Shown here: positions 24,806-33,078 of the stretch, one piece after another
Numbering within the stretch: the stretch's first letter is position 1
How the letters are laid out: each line of letters begins with the position of its first letter
Source: Phytohabitans rumicis
GTDB taxonomy: Bacteria > Actinomycetota > Actinomycetes > Mycobacteriales > Micromonosporaceae
DNA: 64,000 nucleotides
Assembly (NCBI RefSeq): GCF_011764445.1
Contig: NZ_BLPG01000001.1
Span: 4,898,001 to 4,962,000 of the forward strand
Reading direction: 5' to 3'
Position numbers and translations under genes: made by a program
Notes under the pieces: model-generated
The model's input: only the letters and a program-made list of their open reading frames with translations
Databases searched by the model: none
What the model was told of the DNA's origin: nothing

Positions 24806-26618
24806 CGATCGCACCATCACGGGGATGGTGGTCGGGGCGATCCTCGCCGCGATCGGCACCGTGATCGGCACCCTGGCCCGTGCCGCGTTCCGCTACCGCT
24901 CCGAACTCGCACCCTTCGCGGTCGCCGGGGTGATCGTCTGGTGTGCACAGTGGACACACACCCATCACCCCGGTTGGTGGCTGCCCGTCACGGTGTCAAC
25001 CGTCGCCGTGGTGGCCATCCTGGCGGCGTTCCCGCGCCGCTGGCGTCGCGTGGGCTGGCCGTGGTTGGGGCGGGCGGCGGAACGCGCTTACATCGCCGTG
25101 TGCGTGCTGCTCGGCGGTGGCTGGCTGGCGGTCGCGACCGTGGCCGGGCCGACCGCAAAGCCGTTGCCGGTCCTGGCCCTGGTCGGCGTGCTCATCTGCG
25201 CCGTCCCGTGGTGGGCGCACCGCCGCCGTCGGGCGAAAGTACGGATTGAACGGATCCTTGACGGCTGGCCGATAGTGGCCGACGCTGCCGGGCTCACCGG
25301 ATCGCGGGTCGTCTCGGCGTTGGGGGATGAGTGGGGGTGGAGGGCCCGGATCGCGTTGCCGCGCGGGCAAACCGCTGCCCAGGTCGTCAACGCCATCCCG
25401 GCCATCGAGTCCGGGCTTGGCGTCGCGCCCGGTGCGGCACGCGCCGAGCCGGACCCGCACCGCGCCGACCGGGCGTATCTGCGGGTACTCGACAAAGACC
25501 CGCACGCGGACGCGATCGCCTATGTGCGGCCCGAGCCGGGGAGCGCGTCCATCCACCACCCGATCCCGCTCGGCCTGTTTGACGACGGCAGCGTTGTGCG
25601 GGTGCCGTTGCTGCGCCGCAACGGCCTTGTCGGTGGCGTCACCGACTCCGGTAAGTCCGGCGTCCTCAATGTGGCGTTGGCCTACCTCGCCCAGTGTCCG
25701 GACGTCGCGATTTGGGGCATCGATTTGAAGGGCGGCATGGAGTTGGCGCCGTGGGCGCCGTGCATGGCACGGTTCGCCACCACCCCCGCCAAGGCGGTCG
25801 CGTTCCTGACCGCCGCTGTAGAGGAAATCCAGCTACGGGAAGCCGAACAAGTCGCTCGGGGCGAACGGGTGTGGGAACCCACCCCGGACCGACCCGCCCT
25901 GGTCATCGTGATCGATGAGTACGTGGAGCTGCCCGACGAGGCGCACCCGCACGCGGACACCATCGCACGGTTGGGCCGGGCCGTCGCCGTCAACCTGTTG
26001 ATAGCCACCCAACGGCCCACACAGAAAGCCATGACCCATAACGCTGTCCGCTCACAAATGGACATCCGTATCTGTCTACGGGTCCGGGAACGCCGTGACG
26101 TCACCCTGATTTTGGGGGACGGGATGCTGGCGGCCGGGTGGAACGCCCACAAGCTTGACCTGCCCGGGAAGTTCCTCGTCAGCGCCCGAGAACCGCAATT
26201 CCAGGTACCCCGACCGGCGCGCGCCTACTACATCACCCTTCGCGACATCAACAGCATCGTCGGCGAGTACGGCGAATACAGCCCACACACCAACGCCGAC
26301 ATGCCATCCGAATTCGACCCCGACACCTATCTGGTGACGGATTCGGGCACCGAACCGCCAACCGCCGAAACGTTCGCTACCCCGGCTGATGTGGCGGTCA
26401 TCGACCGGCCGCCCACTCCGGAACGGGTCCTTCTGGAGGCGCTGAGGAACGCGCCTGAGGAAGGCGTGACGGTGCCGGAACTCGTGGCCGTGACCGAGAA
26501 ACCCCGGGTGTGGGTTTACCGGCGGTTGAAGCAACTCTCCGACGCCGGGCACGCCCACCAGGTCACCTGGGGACACTGGCGGGCCACCACGACCACCAAC
26601 CCACCCGACCCTACGTAA
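24759..26618 (+). CDS. FtsK/SpoIIIE-type DNA translocase (TraB-like)
   Basis: 619 residues. The N-terminal third has several membrane helices (MVVGAILAAIGTVIGTLARA, WWLPVTVSTVAVVAILAAF, YIAVCVLLGGGWLAVATVA, VLALVGVLICAVPWWA). The motor domain has Walker A GVTDSGKSG, Walker B LVIVIDEY and the ATQRP sensor. The last ~75 residues form a winged helix (GVTVPELVAVTEKPRVWVYRR). In actinomycetes such proteins move double-stranded plasmid DNA between mycelia and read 8-bp repeats with that winged helix; four tandem octamers lie just downstream. ATG 24759 is chosen as it precedes a basic N-terminus typical of the family. Confidence 0.93.
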   Translation: MRYRRRYRQHPYFWYDDRTITGMVVGAILAAIGTVIGTLARAAFRYRSELAPFAVAGVIVWCAQWTHTHHPGWWLPVTVSTVAVVAILAAFPRRWRRVGWPWLGRAAERAYIAVCVLLGGGWLAVATVAGPTAKPLPVLALVGVLICAVPWWAHRRRRAKVRIERILDGWPIVADAAGLTGSRVVSALGDEWGWRARIALPRGQTAAQVVNAIPAIESGLGVAPGAARAEPDPHRADRAYLRVLDKDPHADAIAYVRPEPGSASIHHPIPLGLFDDGSVVRVPLLRRNGLVGGVTDSGKSGVLNVALAYLAQCPDVAIWGIDLKGGMELAPWAPCMARFATTPAKAVAFLTAAVEEIQLREAEQVARGERVWEPTPDRPALVIVIDEYVELPDEAHPHADTIARLGRAVAVNLLIATQRPTQKAMTHNAVRSQMDIRICLRVRERRDVTLILGDGMLAAGWNAHKLDLPGKFLVSAREPQFQVPRPARAYYITLRDINSIVGEYGEYSPHTNADMPSEFDPDTYLVTDSGTEPPTAETFATPADVAVIDRPPTPERVLLEALRNAPEEGVTVPELVAVTEKPRVWVYRRLKQLSDAGHAHQVTWGHWRATTTTNPPDPT

Positions 26619-26624
26619 CGTAAC

Positions 26625-26701
26625 TGTCTCACTGTCTCGTTGTCTCACTGTCTCGCGCGCCTGCACCCGTTATAGGGACTCATCGGGCCGCGAGACGAGA
26701 C
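26625..26701 (+). repeat. Tandem octamers: candidate TraB recognition site (clt)
   Basis: TGTCTCAC, TGTCTCGT, TGTCTCAC and TGTCTCGC stand head to tail at 26625-26656, an exact 8-bp period beginning 7 bases after the traB stop. Two inverted GAGAC pentamers follow at 26692-26701 and can pair with them. Clustered 8-bp repeats next to traB are how the transfer locus of Streptomyces plasmids is built. Confidence 0.65.
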
Positions 26702-26830
26702 AGCGACACAACTCACGCACCGTAACCACAGGCAGGCGTGCGCGCGGCGACACGGGAGCCGCGCGCGCTCCCCCAACCCTCCCCCACACGGCTATCCAAC
26801 CGAAATTGACGGAAAGGGGGTGAGAACACC

Positions 26831-27064
26831 ATTCCACCCCGCAAGAAGAATTCCCGACCGAAAGGAACCACCAACGACACAACCACGAAACCCGATCCCG
26901 GGCCGTTGTCCGATGAAGCGATCGAACGCATTCGCGCGGCGGTCCGCGCGATGCCGCCGCTAACCGACGAACAGGCAGACAGAATCGCGGACATCATCCG
27001 CAACGCGCGGCAACGCCGCACCGAACAGCAACAACGACAGCGACGACAGGAACCCCGACCATGA
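26831..27064 (+). CDS. Small hypothetical protein, probable ATT start
   Basis: About 77 residues: a basic start (PPRKKNSRPKG), then LSDEAIERIRAAVRAMPPLT and DEQADRIADIIRNARQRR, a helical pattern like small DNA-associated proteins of actinomycete elements. The frame is closed by a stop at 26807 and contains no ATG, GTG or TTG near its beginning; the only start with a ribosome site (GGAAAGGGGG, ten bases away) is ATT 26831. Composition and codon pattern favour this frame over the overlapping GTG 26820 frame. It converges on the integrase gene. Confidence 0.5.
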   Translation: MPPRKKNSRPKGTTNDTTTKPDPGPLSDEAIERIRAAVRAMPPLTDEQADRIADIIRNARQRRTEQQQRQRRQEPRP

Positions 27065-27084
27065 CTCGCACCGTGCACGAAAAC

Positions 27085-27114
27085 GGGCGCCCCCACCATC
27101 CGGTGGGGGCGCCC
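27085..27114. terminator. Bidirectional hairpin terminator
   Basis: A perfect 13-bp stem (GGGCGCCCCCACC and its complement) with a 4-nt loop stands between the convergent small gene and the integrase gene. It would serve both directions. Confidence 0.85.
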
Positions 27115-27126
27115 GACCCGTGCCTG

Positions 27127-28640
27127 TCACCCTGCTTTTGCGGCGGTCTTCGGCTTGCCGTCCCAGAGGAACCGTTCCGTCCGGTGGTCGTTCCACCCGA
27201 TCGGCATGGTGAGCACCATGTGCGGGAACGCCGTCAAGAACATCGACCGCATGGTGTCGAAATCCCCGGTAGCTTCCGCCGTGTCATAGTCCCGCGCGAC
27301 GTCCTCTGCCGCGCCCGCGCGGGTCTCCGGCTTCTCCAACGTCGCCAACTCCGCCTTCAACACCTGCTCCCGCAACAGGATCGGCTCCATCGCCGCATCC
27401 ACGCGCTCCTCACCCCACCTGGCGGTCTTCCCAGCCAGGTTGCGCCCCATCTGCTCCAAATCGGCCAACTCCTCCTCGATCCGGTCCCGCTCCCCCTTCA
27501 CCCTCGCCGCACGCGCCGCGATCCGCTCCGCCAGATCCGGATCCGCCAACGCTTCCTTCACCGCAGTCCGGATCGCCGTCTCCAAGACGCGGGCATCGAT
27601 GTGGTTCCGGCCGCCGCAGCCCGCACCCGTGAACGTCGGACGGCACCGGTACTCCCGACGCGGCGACCCATCCTCATAAGGGCCCGCCGTGGACTTACGC
27701 GGACGGCCGAACATCTTCTGCCCACACTCACAGAAGATGAGTCCGGAGAACGGGTGCACCCGGCCGGGCGGACGTCCCCGGCGCCGGGAGTCCACCAGCG
27801 CGTTGAGCCGTGCCCATTCCTCTTCGGACACGATCGGCTCCACCCCGGCCACCTTCCCGACGATTTCCCCGTTGTGGGCCAGCAACCCGGCGACGGCGGG
27901 GCGGCGCAGCATTTGCAGCAACGTCGTGAGCGTCCATGCCTTGCCTTGCAACCCGCGCGACCCGCGTGCGTTCAAGTCCCGCGCTACCGAGCCCCCAGAG
28001 TCCCCGGCCAACAACCGGCGGTAGCACTCCCGCACGATCTCCCGTTCCGCCTCCACTACATGCGCGGGAATCGGGGTGCGGGGGTCGCCGGGTTCCCACC
28101 CGTCTGGTTTCGGCTCATAGCCCGGCATCGCGTACCCGCGCTGACCCCGGGGGTCTTGCCCTTCCGTGCGCGGCGGACCTTGCCCCGCTTGACCCGCTCG
28201 GAAATCTTGTCCGACTCGCCGGCCGCCGCGACCATCGCCTCACGAAAATGCCGCCGCCCATCCGCCGTCTGCAAGTTGTACTCACCCGCCGCAGACCACA
28301 CCCGCGCACCACTCTGCGCCGCCTCGACCAGCCGCTCACCCTCGCGCACCTTCCGCGAAAACCGCGTCAAATCCAACACCCACACACCAGCCGACGCACC
28401 CGACTCCAACCGATGCATCATCAGCTCCCAGTCCTTACGGACCACGTTCGGCTTCCACGCCGACAACGAATCATCCCGGAACACCCTGCCCACCCGGCCG
28501 CCCCGCGCCTCAACATCCTCCCGACCCATCTCGATCTGATCATCCGTCTTGATCAAATCACCCGTGATCGCGTAACTGATCCGCGCGTAGAGGTCGATCT
28601 CCGGCTGCTGTCCCGTCTGACCTGCGTCATCGTTTCCCAT
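27127..28640 (-). CDS. Large serine recombinase (integrase), apparent frameshift at 28145-28148
   Basis: About 504 residues once one G is added to the run at 28145-28148. The N-terminal resolvase domain has the nucleophile serine in LYARIS and the motif GVWVLDLTRFSR. The corrected junction reads KTPGGQRGYAMPGYEP, the expected link into the recombinase domain. The C-terminal zinc ribbon is CECGQKMFG...YRC...GCGG, and a coiled-coil insertion follows (RIEEELADLEQMGRNL). It cuts at the CA core of attP and the chromosomal repeat. ATG 28640 lies 30 bp from attR, reading into the element, the usual arrangement. No excisionase-like directionality factor is recognised. Confidence 0.9.
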
Positions 28641-28651
28641 ACATCGATGTT

Positions 28652-28692
28652 ACAAATTCAGTCCATGCCCAAGGGCAAATGGTCGTGCTTTG
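28652..28692 (+). other. attR of the integrated element
   Basis: Element sequence ACAAATTCAGTCCATGCC is followed by CA (28670-28671) and then by AGGGCAAATGGTCGTG, which is the continuation of the chromosomal palindromic repeat. Together with attL this defines a 2-bp CA crossover. Confidence 0.85.
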
Positions 28693-28750
28693 ATCTCCAA
28701 ACCATGACCATTTGCCCTTGATCGACGGCGAATTCCTTGATCGACGAGGC
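28670..28750 (+). repeat. Right part of palindromic repeat copy A (target of the element)
   Basis: Reads CAAGGGCAAATGGTCGTG..TTTGATCTCC..ATGACCATTTGCCCTTGATCGAC and then TTCCTTGATCGACG, matching the copies at 43736 and 62103 except that the first few bases are replaced by element sequence. The missing left end is found at 7226-7245. Confidence 0.88.
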
Positions 28751-28818
28751 AAGGGTGGGTGCCGCCCCTGGTGAGACGGCGGCGTGCATGCCCGACGCAC
28801 GGACGTTGCCCAAAGGAC

Positions 28819-28859
28819 CTTGGTATCCGAGTGCCCCGCTGGGGCAGCGGGATACCAAG
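28819..28859. other. Nested hairpin in spacer
   Basis: CTTGGTATCC at 28819-28828 pairs with 28850-28859, and TGCCCC at 28832-28837 pairs with 28841-28846, giving a nearly continuous 16-bp stem with a 3-nt loop. It could be a structured RNA end or a palindromic repeat. The rest of 28751-29030 shows no gene. Confidence 0.6.
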
Positions 28860-29030
28860 ATCGCTGGGGGTGTGTCGGGTTGAGAGTCGCGCGGGCGGGG
28901 GTTTGGGTGTGGGTCGCGGCGGGTGAGGCCGCGGGAGCAGCGGTCTGTAGCGCGGCGGGCGTCGCGGTAGCCCTGAATATCTAGATCTACGGGATCGGGC
29001 CGTCGCGTCCCCTCACCTAGGGTGGCTTCC

Positions 29031-30182
29031 ATGACTGGACCGCTCGACGGGCTCACCGTGATCGAGATCGCCGGCATCGGGCCGGCTCCCTTCGCCGGCA
29101 TGGTGCTCGCCGACCTGGGCGCCGACGTGGTTCGCGTCGACCGTCCGGGCACCAGCGCCGTGCCCGGCCTGCCCCTCGGGCCGCGCGACGACCTCCAGGG
29201 GCGGGGCAAGCGCTCGATCGCCGTCGACCTCAAGCAACCGCGCGGCGCCGCGCTCGTCCGTACGCTCGCCACCCGGGCCGCGGTGCTCATCGAGGGCTTC
29301 CGTCCGGGCGTCGCCGAGCGCCTGGGCATCGGCCCGGCGCAGGTCCACGCGGTCAACCCCAAGTTGGTGTACGGCCGCATGACCGGCTGGGGCCAGGACG
29401 GCCCGCTGGCGCACACGGCCGGGCACGACGTGACGTACCTGGCCCGGACCGGGGTGCTGCACGCGATCGGGCCGGCGCAGGGCGCTCCGGTGCCGCCGGT
29501 CAACCTGCTCGGTGACTACGGCGGCGGCGGGATGCTGCTCGTCGCCGGCGTGCTGGCCGCGCTGTGGCGGGCCGAACGCACCGGAGCCGGCCAGGTGGTC
29601 GACGCGGCGATCGTCGACGGTGCCGCCCTGCTCGCCACCCAGCTGTACGGTCTGTTCCACAGTGGACTGTGGCAGGACCGGCGGGGCGCCAACCTGCTCG
29701 ACGGCGGCGCCCCGTACTACGGCGTCTACGAGACGGCCGACGGTCGCCACGTCGCCGTCGGGCCGCTGGAGTCCCGGTTCTACGCGGAGTTCGTACGGCG
29801 CGTAGGGCTCGACCCGGAAACGGCCCCGGCCCAGCTCGACGTCCCATCCTGGCCCCGGCTCCGGGAGTTGATCGCGGCCCGCATCGCCACCCGTACGCGG
29901 GACGAGTGGGCGTCGGTGTTCGCGGACGGGGATGGCTGCGTCGCGCCGGTGCTGTCGCTGGCCGAGGCGCCCGACGACCCGCACCTGCGCGCCCGCGGGG
30001 TCTTCGTCGACGAGTACGGCGTACGGCAGCCCGCGGCCGCGCCCCGCTTCTCGGCCACCCCGCCCGGCCCGCCCGCCCTCCCACCGCCGGTCCCCGGCGA
30101 GCACACCAGGGCCGTACTGGCCGAGTGGGACGTACCGGACGCCGAGGAGCTGCTCGCGGACGGCGTGGTGGCTCAGGCGTGA
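29031..30182 (+). CDS. CaiB/BaiF family III CoA-transferase (AMACR-like)
   Basis: 383 residues of the family III CoA-transferase fold. It opens GLTVIEIAGIGPAPFAGMVLADLGADVVRVD and has GRMTGWGQDGPLAHTAGHDVTY, where the His and Asp correspond to the catalytic pair of alpha-methylacyl-CoA racemases. It would racemise 2-methyl-branched acyl-CoA or transfer CoA between acids in the cytoplasm; the GHD motif favours racemase. ATG 29031 has AGGGTGG six bases before it. Its 3' end overlaps the convergent MFS gene by ten bases. Confidence 0.9.
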   Translation: MTGPLDGLTVIEIAGIGPAPFAGMVLADLGADVVRVDRPGTSAVPGLPLGPRDDLQGRGKRSIAVDLKQPRGAALVRTLATRAAVLIEGFRPGVAERLGIGPAQVHAVNPKLVYGRMTGWGQDGPLAHTAGHDVTYLARTGVLHAIGPAQGAPVPPVNLLGDYGGGGMLLVAGVLAALWRAERTGAGQVVDAAIVDGAALLATQLYGLFHSGLWQDRRGANLLDGGAPYYGVYETADGRHVAVGPLESRFYAEFVRRVGLDPETAPAQLDVPSWPRLRELIAARIATRTRDEWASVFADGDGCVAPVLSLAEAPDDPHLRARGVFVDEYGVRQPAAAPRFSATPPGPPALPPPVPGEHTRAVLAEWDVPDAEELLADGVVAQA

Positions 30183-31422
30183 GCCCCGAGAGGCGTGGGC
30201 TCGGGGGCGGGCTCGCGGAGGGCCAGTGCCCTGCGTTCGCGGGCTGGGCCGGACAGCAGGTGGCCGACCGCTATCACCGCGCCGACCACGGCACAGCTCA
30301 CCCAGAGGGCGGCGTCGCCGACGTACTCCATGACGAAGCCGCCCGCGATTGGCGCCAGGAACGCCGCCGCCGACCAGGAGAGCGAGAACACGCCCTGGTA
30401 GCGGCCGCGTGCGGCGCTCGGGGACAGCTCGGCGATCAGGGTGGCGTTCGACGGGGAGGTGAGCATTTCGCCCATCGTCCAGACCAGCACGGTCACCGCG
30501 TACAGCCAGGCGACGTCGGCCCGGCGGTGAGTCCGAAGCCGAGCCCGGTGATGAGGGAGGCCAGCGCGAGCGTGTGTGACCGGCTTCGCCCCTTGATCAA
30601 CCGCGGGATGAAGAGCTGCCCGGCCACGATCAGGACGCCGTTGAGGGCGAGCACCATGCCGAACGTGGACGGGGAGAGCCCGTCCTGCTCCATGGCGATC
30701 GGGAGCATCGAGATGTGTTGCAGGAACACCACGGCGTTCAGCAGGTTGAGCAGCACGAAGGCGACGAAGACCCGGTCGGCGAAGACGGTGCGCAGGCCGG
30801 CGGCGGGGACGGTGGCGTCGCGCTGGCGGGCGAAGCCCTGCGGCCGGCGGGTCTCGCGCACCTTGAGGAAGATGATGGTCGCGGTCACCAGTGTGGTGGT
30901 CGCGTCGACCACGAAGAGCAGCATGAAGTTGGCCTGCGCGGCGAATCCGGCCAGGACCGCGGCGAACGCGAAGCCCAGGTTGATCGCCCAGTAGTTGAGC
31001 GAGAACGCGCGCAGGCGGTCCTGCGCGGGCACGACGTCGACCATCATCGCCTGGAACGCCGGCCGTGCCCCGTCCATGAAGAGGCCGAGCACCACGGCGC
31101 CGAGGGTGATCGTCCACCGGTCTTCGGCGAAGCCCAGCACGAGCAGCATGGTGGCCGTGCCGAGATGGGCGGTCAGCAGCGTGGGCCGGCGTCCCCAGCG
31201 GTCGGCGAGCACGCCGCCGATCGTGACGCCCGCGGCGCTGCCGGCCCCGAAGAGGCCGATGACCAGGCCGGCCTCGGTCTGCGAGAAGCCGCGCTCGGTG
31301 GTCAGATAGATTGCCAGGAAGATCAGGACGAACGAGCCGAGACGGTTGATCAGCGTCCCGGTCCACAGGTACCAGAAGGTGGCGGGCAGCCCGCCGGTGG
31401 TGTCCTGAAACCAGCGACGCAC
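30173..31422 (-). CDS. MFS transporter, apparent frameshift at 30520-30522
   Basis: About 416 residues after adding one base to the C-run at 30520-30522. It has twelve hydrophobic segments; the loop motif GGVLADRWGRRPT between helices 2 and 3 is the MFS signature. The N-terminal frame ends prematurely after GLGFGLTAG and the partner frame resumes at ADVAWLYAVTVLVWTMGEML. GTG 31422 is preceded by GGGAGG. Drug-efflux-type member, substrate unknown. The frameshift fits the general G/C-run pattern of the window, so the gene is probably intact in the organism. Confidence 0.85.
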
Positions 31423-31547
31423 GTCGTGTCCTCCCCCGAAACCGTAACGGCCGCTAGACGTACGGTGCCTTACAACCTAGTCCGGAGGATGGGAGCCGTG
31501 CATCCCGTTTTCCACGTGGTGGGCGTCACGGTGGCAGGATGGCGGGC

Positions 31548-32297
31548 ATGACTCTGGGGACGTTGGTGCTGCTACGGCACGGTGAGAGCGAGTGGAACGC
31601 GAAGAATCTCTTCACCGGCTGGGTCGACGTCGACCTGACCGCCAAGGGCGAGGCTGAGGCCCGGCGCGGCGGCGAGTTGCTGCGCGAGCACGACCTGCTG
31701 CCGGACGTGGTGCACACCAGCGTGCTGCGGCGCGCCATCCGCACCAGCGAGCTGGCGCTGAACGCGGCCGACCGGCACTGGATCCCCGTGCTGCGGTCGT
31801 GGCGGCTCAACGAGCGGCACTACGGCGCCCTGCAGGGCAAGAACAAGAAGCAGACCCTCGAGACGTACGGCGAGGAGCAGTTCATGCTCTGGCGCCGGTC
31901 GTACGACACGCCGCCCCCGCCCATCGCCGACGACGACGAGTGGTCCCAGGTGGGCGACCCGCGCTACGCCACGCTCCCGCCCGAGCTGATGCCGCGCACC
32001 GAGTGCCTCAAGGACGTGCTGGAGCGGTCCCTGCCGTACTGGTACGACGCGATCGTGCCGGACCTGCTGGCCGGCCGCACCGTGCTGGTGGCCGCGCACG
32101 GCAACTCGCTGCGGGCGCTGGTCAAGCACCTCGACGGCGTCTCCGACGAGGCGATCGCCAAGCTCAACATCCCGACCGGCATCCCGCTGCGGTACGACCT
32201 GGACGCCGCCCTGCGCCCGGTCACGCCCGGCGGCACCTACCTCGACCCGGACGCGGCCAAGGAAGCCGCCGCCGCGGTCGCCAACCAGGGCCGGTAG
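31548..32297 (+). CDS. gpmA: 2,3-bisphosphoglycerate-dependent phosphoglycerate mutase
   Basis: 249 residues, full family length. It interconverts 3- and 2-phosphoglycerate in glycolysis. The phospho-histidine motif is [12 protein letters not shown], the substrate loop is [15 protein letters not shown], and the second histidine lies in [20 protein letters not shown] 31548 is chosen with AGGATGG upstream; ATG 31539 has no ribosome site. It stands next to phoU and the SenX3-RegX3 system, the usual actinomycete order. Confidence 0.97.
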   Translation: MTLGTLVLLRHGESEWNAKNLFTGWVDVDLTAKGEAEARRGGELLREHDLLPDVVHTSVLRRAIRTSELALNAADRHWIPVLRSWRLNERHYGALQGKNKKQTLETYGEEQFMLWRRSYDTPPPPIADDDEWSQVGDPRYATLPPELMPRTECLKDVLERSLPYWYDAIVPDLLAGRTVLVAAHGNSLRALVKHLDGVSDEAIAKLNIPTGIPLRYDLDAALRPVTPGGTYLDPDAAKEAAAAVANQGR

Positions 32298-32303
32298 CCG
32301 CTC

Positions 32304-32945
32304 CTACGCCGACTCGCCGGTGACCAGGTAGACCACCTGGTTGCCGGCGTTCACCGCGTGGTCGGCGAACCGCTCGTACCACCGGCCGAGCAGTGCTCCG
32401 TCGATCGCCGCCTCCGCGCCGTACGGCCAATCCTTGCCCAGCAGGATGCGGAAGAGCTGCCGCTGGAGCTCGTCCATCGCGTCGTCGTCGGACTCCAGCT
32501 CGGCGGCGAGCGTTTCGTTCTGCGTGGTCAGCACCAGGCCGACCTTTCCCGCGATCCGGTCCGCGACGGCGGCCATCGAGGTGATCACCTCGCGCAGCTC
32601 CGGCGGCACGGCGAGGGCCGGGTACCGGCGCAGCGCGGTCTTCGCGACGTGCTCGGCCAGGTCGCCCATGCGCTCCAGGTCGGCGGCGATCTGGATACCC
32701 GTGATCACGAGCCGCAGGTCGGTGGCGACCGGGGCCTGCCGGGCGAGCGTCTCGTAGACCCGCTCGTCGACCTGCCGGTGCATTTCGTTGATCTCCTGGT
32801 CGCGCGCGATGACCCCCTCGCACGCCTCCCGATCGGCGGCGAGCAGGGCATCCGTGGCGTTGCGCATGGCCGTACGGACCGCCTCGGCCATCGACACCAG
32901 TAAGCGGCCTACCTCCAGAAGGTCGGCCTTCAGGTCATCACGCAT
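32304..32945 (-). CDS. phoU: Phosphate transport system regulator PhoU
   Basis: 213 residues from ATG 32945, made of two PhoU three-helix repeats, with the metal-binding motifs EINEMHRQVDE and IAADLERMGDLAEHVAK in the first and YERFADHAVNAGNQVVY in the second. It damps phosphate signalling between the Pst transporter and the sensor kinase. Upstream in-frame ATGs at 32975 and 33008 exist, but the product from 32945 matches the usual N-terminus. It is divergent from senX3. Confidence 0.95.
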   Translation of the reverse strand: MRDDLKADLLEVGRLLVSMAEAVRTAMRNATDALLAADREACEGVIARDQEINEMHRQVDERVYETLARQAPVATDLRLVITGIQIAADLERMGDLAEHVAKTALRRYPALAVPPELREVITSMAAVADRIAGKVGLVLTTQNETLAAELESDDDAMDELQRQLFRILLGKDWPYGAEAAIDGALLGRWYERFADHAVNAGNQVVYLVTGESA

Positions 32946-33078
32946 CGCGTCGATGTTAGGTGACAGACGCTCCATGGCGTTAACGACGTTAGGCCGCAGG
33001 GTGAACACTCTTGGACGCGAGCCGGGTTTGTCCTATTCTGCGAATCAACTGGGTTAACAATGACCCTACGATCGCGTC

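Larger units (their letters stand above)
7245..28670. mobile_element. Actinomycete integrative conjugative element (AICE-like), 21.4 kb, serine-integrase type
   Basis: The boundaries follow from a split repeat: the left half lies before 7245 and the right half after 28670, with CA common to both. Joining the two flanks recreates a normal copy of a repeat found elsewhere in the window. The content fits a DNA-translocase-type element: a large serine recombinase adjoining attR, an FtsK/TraB translocase, a DUF2637-like spread protein, a GntR (KorSA-like) repressor, small Zn-ribbon proteins and cargo. No replication initiator is recognised, and one small gene is broken by an IS. It separates mshA-ybjN from the CoA-transferase/MFS/gpmA stretch. 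Confidence 0.88.

Noticed and set aside
27127-28640. Integrase as a true pseudogene that froze the element
   Set aside because: The break is one G short in a G-run like nine others in the window, and the corrected junction gives the expected serine-recombinase sequence. It stays possible but is the weaker reading.
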